From: Sulfurimonas sp.
Lineage (GTDB): Bacteria > Campylobacterota > Campylobacteria > Campylobacterales > Sulfurimonadaceae
Direction: 5' to 3'
Assembly: GCA_012963655.1 (NCBI GenBank)
Contig: DTVI01000074.1
Coordinates: forward strand, 1-9,979
DNA length: 9,979 bases
The notes under the pieces were generated by a model. It was given only the letters and a program-made list of their open reading frames with translations, was not told the DNA's origin and did no database searches. Of this stretch, positions 5,768 to 9,979 are shown one piece after another. A program made the position numbers and the translations under genes. Each line of letters starts with the position of its first letter. Within the stretch, counting starts at the first letter, position 1.

Positions 5768-6616
5768 ATGAGTAATAAATTTATTGGGGCACATACTTCC
5801 GCAGCAGGAGGTGTGTTTAATGCCGCTATTAATGCAAAAAGTATTGGAGCACAGGCCTTTGCCTTGTTCACAAAAAATCAAAAACGTTGGGAGGCAAAGC
5901 CTCTTGATACTGTCACTATTGATAAATTCAAAAAAGAACTAGAAGAAGCTTGTATAGAACCTAAACATGTTTTACCTCATGACTCTTACCTTATAAACCT
6001 AGGTCATCCTGAGTTAGAAAAAAGAGAGAAGTCTTTAACAGCCTTTATAGATGAGCTTGAGAGATGTGAACTTTTAGGCTTAGACCGTTTAAATTTTCAC
6101 CCGGGCTCTTTTCTGAAGAAGATACCAGAAGACGAATGTTTAGATGCCATTGCAGAGTCTATTAATTATGCTCATGATAAAACACAAAATGTAAAATGTG
6201 TTTTAGAAAACACAGCAGGCCAAGGCTCAAACCTTGGATGGAAGTTTGAACATTTAGCGCATATTATAGATAAGGTAGAAGACAAAAGCCGAATAGGGGT
6301 CTGTCTGGATACCTGTCATATGTTTACAGCAGGGTATGACATAAGAACAAGAGAAACTTATGATATTTCTATGGCCCAATTTAGTAATATTGTGGGTTTT
6401 GAATACTTGATGGGTATGCACTTGAATGATTCTAAGCCTGATTTAGGCTCACATGTAGACCGTCATGAAAGTATTGGAAAAGGGAAGATAGGTATTGATG
6501 CCTTTAAATTTATTATGAATGATGAAAGAATGGATGATATACCACTGATACTTGAAACGATAGACGATAGTATCTGGAAACAAGAGATCGAATTGCTATA
6601 CTCTTTAGAACAGTAA
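5768..6616 (+). CDS. nfo: Endonuclease IV (deoxyribonuclease IV, AP endonuclease)
   Basis: Endonuclease IV cuts DNA 5' of abasic sites and removes 3' blocking groups in base excision repair, using three zinc ions in a TIM barrel. The 282-residue product is of normal length. All nine zinc ligands known from E. coli Nfo are present at a constant offset of +2: His71, His111, Glu147, Asp181, His184, His218, Asp231, His233 and Glu263. Signature segments include GAHTSAAGG (7-15), FHPGSF (110-115), ENTAGQG (147-153), CLDTCHMFTAGYD (179-191) and HLNDSKPDLGSHVDRH (218-233). The ribosome site AAAAGGA (about 5754-5760) fixes the start. It probably shares a transcript with the lipoprotein gene upstream, and the fadL-type gene begins 44 bases after its stop. 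Confidence 0.98.
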   Translation: MSNKFIGAHTSAAGGVFNAAINAKSIGAQAFALFTKNQKRWEAKPLDTVTIDKFKKELEEACIEPKHVLPHDSYLINLGHPELEKREKSLTAFIDELERCELLGLDRLNFHPGSFLKKIPEDECLDAIAESINYAHDKTQNVKCVLENTAGQGSNLGWKFEHLAHIIDKVEDKSRIGVCLDTCHMFTAGYDIRTRETYDISMAQFSNIVGFEYLMGMHLNDSKPDLGSHVDRHESIGKGKIGIDAFKFIMNDERMDDIPLILETIDDSIWKQEIELLYSLEQ

Positions 6617-6660
6617 AACGGACTTTAGAAAACTAAAACAATATAAATTATGGAGAATAA

Positions 6661-7998
6661 ATGATAAAAAAACTTGGACTATTGTCCTTAGTAACAACAG
6701 TATTAATGGCAAATGGGTATAAAATTCCAGAACAATCAGTAAACTCAGTAGCACTAGCCGGTGCAGATATTGCAAATGTACACACAGCAGATGCAGCGTA
6801 TTCTAATCCAGCAAATATGGCGTTTATGGAAGATGGTCAACATATGGAAGGCTCTCTTATGTATATTCATTTGACAGCCGTTGATTATGAGGGGACAGCA
6901 ACAAATGCTCTTGGTCAAACAGGAAGTGCAAGTTCAACTTCAAAAAAAGAAAATTTTATTTTACCTACTTTACACTATGTTAGTGAAGCTTATGGAGATT
7001 TTCGTTTTGGTGCATCTTTAACTGTACCGGCAGGTCTTTCAAAAAGATGGCAAGATGGTGGGGCTAGTCAGTTAATAGCTGAAGAATTTACTCTTAAAGT
7101 CATTGAACTAAATCCCGTAGTGTCTTATAAAATGACAGAAACACTTGCCGTTGCTGCAGGTGTGAGAATGGTATACAGTGAAGGTGTTGTTAAGAGTTCT
7201 GGCACAACAGCTGTCGGAATAGTTCCAGTCGGAACACCAGGCATTGGTGGTCAAGCAATTTATCAAACTATTGATAGGGACATGAAGGGGGACAGCTTAG
7301 AGTTCGGATATAACTTAGCAGTTGCCTATAAGCCAATGAAGAAACTTTCATTAGCTGTGACTTATAGATCAGAAGTTGATTTAAAAGAAGATGGCACGGC
7401 AAAGCTTTCAGCTTCTCAAGGTTTCTTAGCTAATGGAACGCCAATCGTATCTGTACCTGCTGCAAACTATGATGGAAGTGCATCAGTTACAATTCCACTT
7501 CCAGCTACTTTAGCTTTAGCCGGAGCATATACTTTTAATGAAGCTACTACTGTTGAACTTGTATATGAACGTACATACTGGAGTTCATATGAATTATTAG
7601 ACTTTCAAGGTTATTCACCTGCGCTAAGTGGTGTGCTAAAAGCTGCTTATGATGATCCAAAACAAAGAAATTGGAGTGACACAAATACTTATCGCTTTGG
7701 CGTAACACATAAGTTTAACCAAAAATGGACAGGTATGGCAGGATATGCTTTTGATGAATCCCCAGCACCTCAAAACACTGTAAGCTTTGAACTTCCAGAT
7801 TCAGATGCACAAATTTTTTCATTAGGAGCACGTTATGCTCATAGTGAAGAGTTAAGCATAGGTATTGCAGGCTTATATGATAAAAGAGAGAGTATCACTA
7901 TTTCTCAAACGAGTGCAACAAGCTCAACCCCCCTTAATGGAACATTTTCAAACGCATCTGCTTACTTAATTAGTATTGGTGTCGGTTACAAATTCTAA
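6661..7998 (+). CDS. OmpP1/FadL-family outer-membrane transporter
   Basis: FadL/TodX-type proteins are 14-strand beta barrels that let hydrophobic molecules such as long-chain fatty acids or aromatic hydrocarbons cross the outer membrane by lateral release. The 445-residue product has a signal peptide (MIKKLGLLSLVTTVLMA, cleavage near Ala17). The family's N-terminal plug follows, YKIPEQSVNSVALAGA, with the conserved Asn-Pro-Ala at 49-51 (AAYSNPANMAF). The rest is alternating beta strands ending in GVGYKF, whose terminal Phe is the usual barrel-assembly signal. GGAGA lies 5 bases before the ATG. The gene sits 44 bases after nfo and 103 bases before an acyl-CoA ligase gene. That neighbour supports a fatty-acid or similar carboxylate substrate, but the true ligand cannot be read from the sequence. 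Confidence 0.93.
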   Translation: MIKKLGLLSLVTTVLMANGYKIPEQSVNSVALAGADIANVHTADAAYSNPANMAFMEDGQHMEGSLMYIHLTAVDYEGTATNALGQTGSASSTSKKENFILPTLHYVSEAYGDFRFGASLTVPAGLSKRWQDGGASQLIAEEFTLKVIELNPVVSYKMTETLAVAAGVRMVYSEGVVKSSGTTAVGIVPVGTPGIGGQAIYQTIDRDMKGDSLEFGYNLAVAYKPMKKLSLAVTYRSEVDLKEDGTAKLSASQGFLANGTPIVSVPAANYDGSASVTIPLPATLALAGAYTFNEATTVELVYERTYWSSYELLDFQGYSPALSGVLKAAYDDPKQRNWSDTNTYRFGVTHKFNQKWTGMAGYAFDESPAPQNTVSFELPDSDAQIFSLGARYAHSEELSIGIAGLYDKRESITISQTSATSSTPLNGTFSNASAYLISIGVGYKF

Positions 7999-8004
7999 AA
8001 CTCT

Positions 8005-8018
8005 TGCCCTTAAGGGCA
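8005..8018. terminator. Short GC-rich hairpin after the fadL-type gene
   Basis: TGCCCTTAAGGGCA is a perfect palindrome that begins 6 bases after the fadL stop and can fold as a 5-bp GC-rich stem. No T-tract follows, so on its own it is a weak terminator or a 3'-end stabiliser. Confidence 0.45.
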
Positions 8019-8061
8019 GAGCCATTTACAAAGTATTATAATAATGCTTTGTAAATGACTC
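8019..8061. repeat. Long inverted repeat between the fadL-type and ligase genes
   Basis: The repeat is centred on 8040. CATTTACAAAG (8023-8033) pairs with CTTTGTAAATG (8047-8057), extended inward by a T-G pair and ATTAT/ATAAT, and outward by GAG/CTC after one mismatch. Arms are about 21 bases with a minimal loop. The 3' side is AATTATTG, not a U-run, so it is not a textbook terminator. It may limit read-through or stabilise the fadL transcript. Its centre holds TATAAT (8037-8042), which could be a -10 for the ligase gene 60 bases downstream. Confidence 0.7.
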
Positions 8062-8101
8062 AATTATTGTAAAAAGAAACCTTAATAAATAGGAACAGCT
8101 A

Positions 8102-9640
8102 ATGACTTACTCTTATCAGAACTTTTATGAAATGATCTCTTCTAATGCAAAAAATGACCCCAAGAAAACAGTTGTATTTGTAAATGATGAAAAGATATCA
8201 AATCTTGAGTTAGTACAGCGGGTTGATAGTTTTGCACGATTTTTAGCTCATAGTGGAATGAAAGATGATGATAAGATTGCTATTATTACGCCCAATTCAC
8301 TTGAATTTTTAATTTCCTTTTTCGCTATTTCTAAGATAGGTGGGGTTATTGTTCCTATTAACAATATGCTAAAAGAAGAGGAATACATTTATATTCTAAA
8401 TGACGCTGAAGTAAAAATGCTTATTACCTCTAAGAAGTTTGTAAAGCAAACAGGAAACCTTCAAGCTACCACAAGCATAGAAAAAATAATATGGATAGAT
8501 GAGCTACCTGAAAACACAGGGGAACACTTTTTATTTTCAGATGCAATGTCTTGTCCATCTGTAGATGATGAGGTAAGTGTAAATAAAACACTTGATGATT
8601 TAGCCTTACTTATTTATACATCAGGTACTACCGGACATCCAAAGGGAACAATGCTTTCTTATAAAAATATTTTCTCTAATGTATATGGAGGACAAGAACG
8701 CTTTGCCCTAAATAAAAAAGATAGATTTATTGTATATTTACCAATGTTTCATTCTTTTACTCTTTCTATTTCCGTATTACTTCCTATATTTGTAGGGGGA
8801 TCAATGATAATTATTCCTTCTGTGCTTCCCTTCTCAAATATAATTAAACAAACCCTTCTTAAGCGTGTAACTGTTTTCTTAGGTATTCCCGATGTTTATA
8901 ATGCCTTAGTAAGAGCAAAACTTCCTTGGTACTTTTTATGGTTTAATTCAGTTCGCGCATTTGTCTCAGGTGGATCTGCCTTGAGTGAAGATACCTTGAC
9001 AAAATTTAATAAAATTTTCAAGCGTGCGAAAATATTGGAAGGATATGGCCTAAGTGAATGCTCTCCTGCGGTTGCTATTAATCCAATAAGTAAACAAAAG
9101 CCACTTTCTATAGGTCTTCCCTTATATGGATATGAAGTTAAGATAGTTGATGAAGAGATGGTAGAAGTTCCTGTTGAAAGTGTGGGAGAACTTATCGTTA
9201 AAGGTGACTGTGTAATGATGGGATATTGGAAACGCCCAACAGCTACAGACGAAACTATCATTAATGGCTGGGTTAGAACGGGTGACCTTGGTAAGGTTGA
9301 TGAGGAAGGATATATCTATATAGTAGATAGAAAGAAAGACCTTATCATTTCAAAAGGTATAAATATTTATCCAAGAGAGATAGAAGAAGTCCTGTATTCA
9401 CATGATTCTATTAAGGCAGCGGCTGTTATTGGTATTAAAGATGAAAACAATGGAGAAATCCCTGTCGCATATATAGAGTTAGATGTAGAGCAGGCAACCT
9501 TGAGCGAATCAGCTGTAAAAATTTATCTAAAACAACATTTAGCTAATTTTAAAATTCCTAAAAATATTTATTTCTTAGATGAACTTCCTAAAACCGCGAC
9601 AGGAAAAGTTCTAAAACGCGTACTTAAAGAAAACCATTAA
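8102..9640 (+). CDS. Acyl-CoA synthetase / AMP-dependent ligase (FadD-like)
   Basis: Members of the ANL superfamily activate a carboxylate with ATP to an acyl-adenylate and then transfer it to coenzyme A. The 512-residue product carries all core motifs: the phosphate loop YTSGTTGHPKG (172-182), the A5 motif EGYGLSE (313-319), the ATP-binding GWVRTGD (389-395), the hinge DRKKDLIISKGINIYP (409-424) and the A10 motif PKTATGKVLKR, whose Lys502 is the catalytic lysine for adenylation. The N-terminus lacks a signal, so it is cytoplasmic or peripheral on the inner membrane. AGGAA (8091-8095) supports the ATG. Its position after a FadL-type porin fits import followed by CoA activation. Long or medium-chain fatty acids are the likeliest substrates, but the family also contains aryl-CoA ligases, so I assign no gene symbol. 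Confidence 0.93.
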   Translation: MTYSYQNFYEMISSNAKNDPKKTVVFVNDEKISNLELVQRVDSFARFLAHSGMKDDDKIAIITPNSLEFLISFFAISKIGGVIVPINNMLKEEEYIYILNDAEVKMLITSKKFVKQTGNLQATTSIEKIIWIDELPENTGEHFLFSDAMSCPSVDDEVSVNKTLDDLALLIYTSGTTGHPKGTMLSYKNIFSNVYGGQERFALNKKDRFIVYLPMFHSFTLSISVLLPIFVGGSMIIIPSVLPFSNIIKQTLLKRVTVFLGIPDVYNALVRAKLPWYFLWFNSVRAFVSGGSALSEDTLTKFNKIFKRAKILEGYGLSECSPAVAINPISKQKPLSIGLPLYGYEVKIVDEEMVEVPVESVGELIVKGDCVMMGYWKRPTATDETIINGWVRTGDLGKVDEEGYIYIVDRKKDLIISKGINIYPREIEEVLYSHDSIKAAAVIGIKDENNGEIPVAYIELDVEQATLSESAVKIYLKQHLANFKIPKNIYFLDELPKTATGKVLKRVLKENH

Positions 9641-9706
9641 GCTTAATAAATATATGACTTGTAAGTATATGTAAGATAGATTGACATATAAGGTGACTTT
9701 TTTAAA

Positions 9707-9714
9707 CAAAGGAG
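9707..9714 (+). promoter_or_regulatory. Strong ribosome binding site for the two-helix membrane protein
   Basis: AAAGGAG lies 6 bases before the ATG at 9721 and fixes that start. A TTGACA box occurs at 9681-9686, but no convincing -10 stands at the right distance, so I do not call a promoter. Confidence 0.75.
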
Positions 9715-9720
9715 TATCTT

Positions 9721-9939
9721 ATGCAGGTCATAAAAGAGTATAGACGACAAACCCCTTCTTATACCATTCCCTTTTTATATGTATTTTTTGAAATATTACT
9801 TATTTGGATTTCTATTTCTATAATAGAAGGAAGTATTAACATACTAACATGGACCTTACTCTCATATTTAATATCAATCATTTGGGTTTTATATACTTTT
9901 AGTAAATTAAAAAAAATTACAACGACAAATTATCAATAA
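9721..9939 (+). CDS. Small two-helix inner-membrane protein
   Basis: This 72-residue protein has a basic N-terminus (MQVIKEYRRQTPSY), two hydrophobic helices at about 15-36 and 41-60, and a basic tail SKLKKITTTN. There are no catalytic motifs and I do not recognise the family. Its size and topology resemble the small DUF485/DUF4212 proteins often found just before sodium:solute symporter genes, but the sequence match is not clear. It follows the ligase gene by 80 bases and is followed after 22 bases by another gene with its own strong ribosome site, so it looks like the first member of a pair. Confidence 0.75.
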   Translation: MQVIKEYRRQTPSYTIPFLYVFFEILLIWISISIIEGSINILTWTLLSYLISIIWVLYTFSKLKKITTTNYQ

Positions 9940-9961
9940 AACTAAATGATGGAGGTACACA

Positions 9962-9979
9962 ATGCATTCAGAACAAAAA
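9962..9979 (+). CDS. 5' end of a further gene (cut off by the window)
   Basis: GGAGG (9951-9955) lies 6 bases before an ATG at 9962, and the frame reads MHSEQK to the window edge. Six codons cannot identify the product. The close spacing to the two-helix membrane protein suggests an operon, and a transporter is one guess. Confidence 0.6.

Noticed and set aside
8896..9261. 121-codon minus-strand open frame inside the acyl-CoA ligase gene
   Set aside because: The opposite strand encodes intact catalytic motifs across the same bases; the Ser/Thr/Pro-rich translation looks like an antisense artefact.

Overview
This is an AT-rich, gene-dense bacterial stretch. The gene content and protein style point to Campylobacterota, most likely a Sulfurimonas/Sulfurovum/Arcobacter-type epsilonproteobacterium: a lysine-rich low-GC proteome, a long-insert DinB polymerase, a PpnP-type nucleoside phosphorylase, and a small lipoprotein next to endonuclease IV. 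That placement is inferred from the proteins and not from a marker gene. I see no rRNA, tRNA, CRISPR array, intact insertion sequence or phage gene.

Layout. Positions 1-107 hold nothing I can call. Positions 108-983 (minus) look like a decaying pair: a DUF2461 gene broken by a -1 frameshift near 326-332, preceded by a signal-peptide ORF that may be the remnant of a small cytochrome c. A divergent gap leads to a plus-strand exported ankyrin-repeat protein (1068-1796) with its own terminator. Positions 1839-2283 (minus) encode PpnP and, one base after its stop, a 41-residue single-helix membrane microprotein. A gap follows, then dinB (2763-4037, minus) with a 70-residue basic protein just downstream of it.

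Positions 4038-5221 look accessory. They hold a membrane-anchored, cysteine-rich protein whose 5' end is a 9-bp tandem repeat. Just upstream, in another frame, lies a short run of five pentapeptide repeats, and then about 300 bases of sparse AT-rich sequence with only ORF scraps.

From 5222 to the right end everything is on the plus strand: a lipoprotein, endonuclease IV (nfo), a FadL/OmpP1-type outer-membrane porin, two hairpins, a FadD-like acyl-CoA/AMP ligase, a two-helix membrane protein and the first six codons of another gene. FadL plus the ligase suggests uptake of a hydrophobic carboxylate and its activation to a CoA thioester. DinB and Nfo are both DNA-damage functions but sit in separate, oppositely oriented units.

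I found no convincing new multi-gene system. The points most worth checking are the pentapeptide-repeat scrap abutting an A9 tract in front of the cysteine-rich membrane protein, the microprotein coupled to ppnP, and the frameshifted DUF2461 gene.
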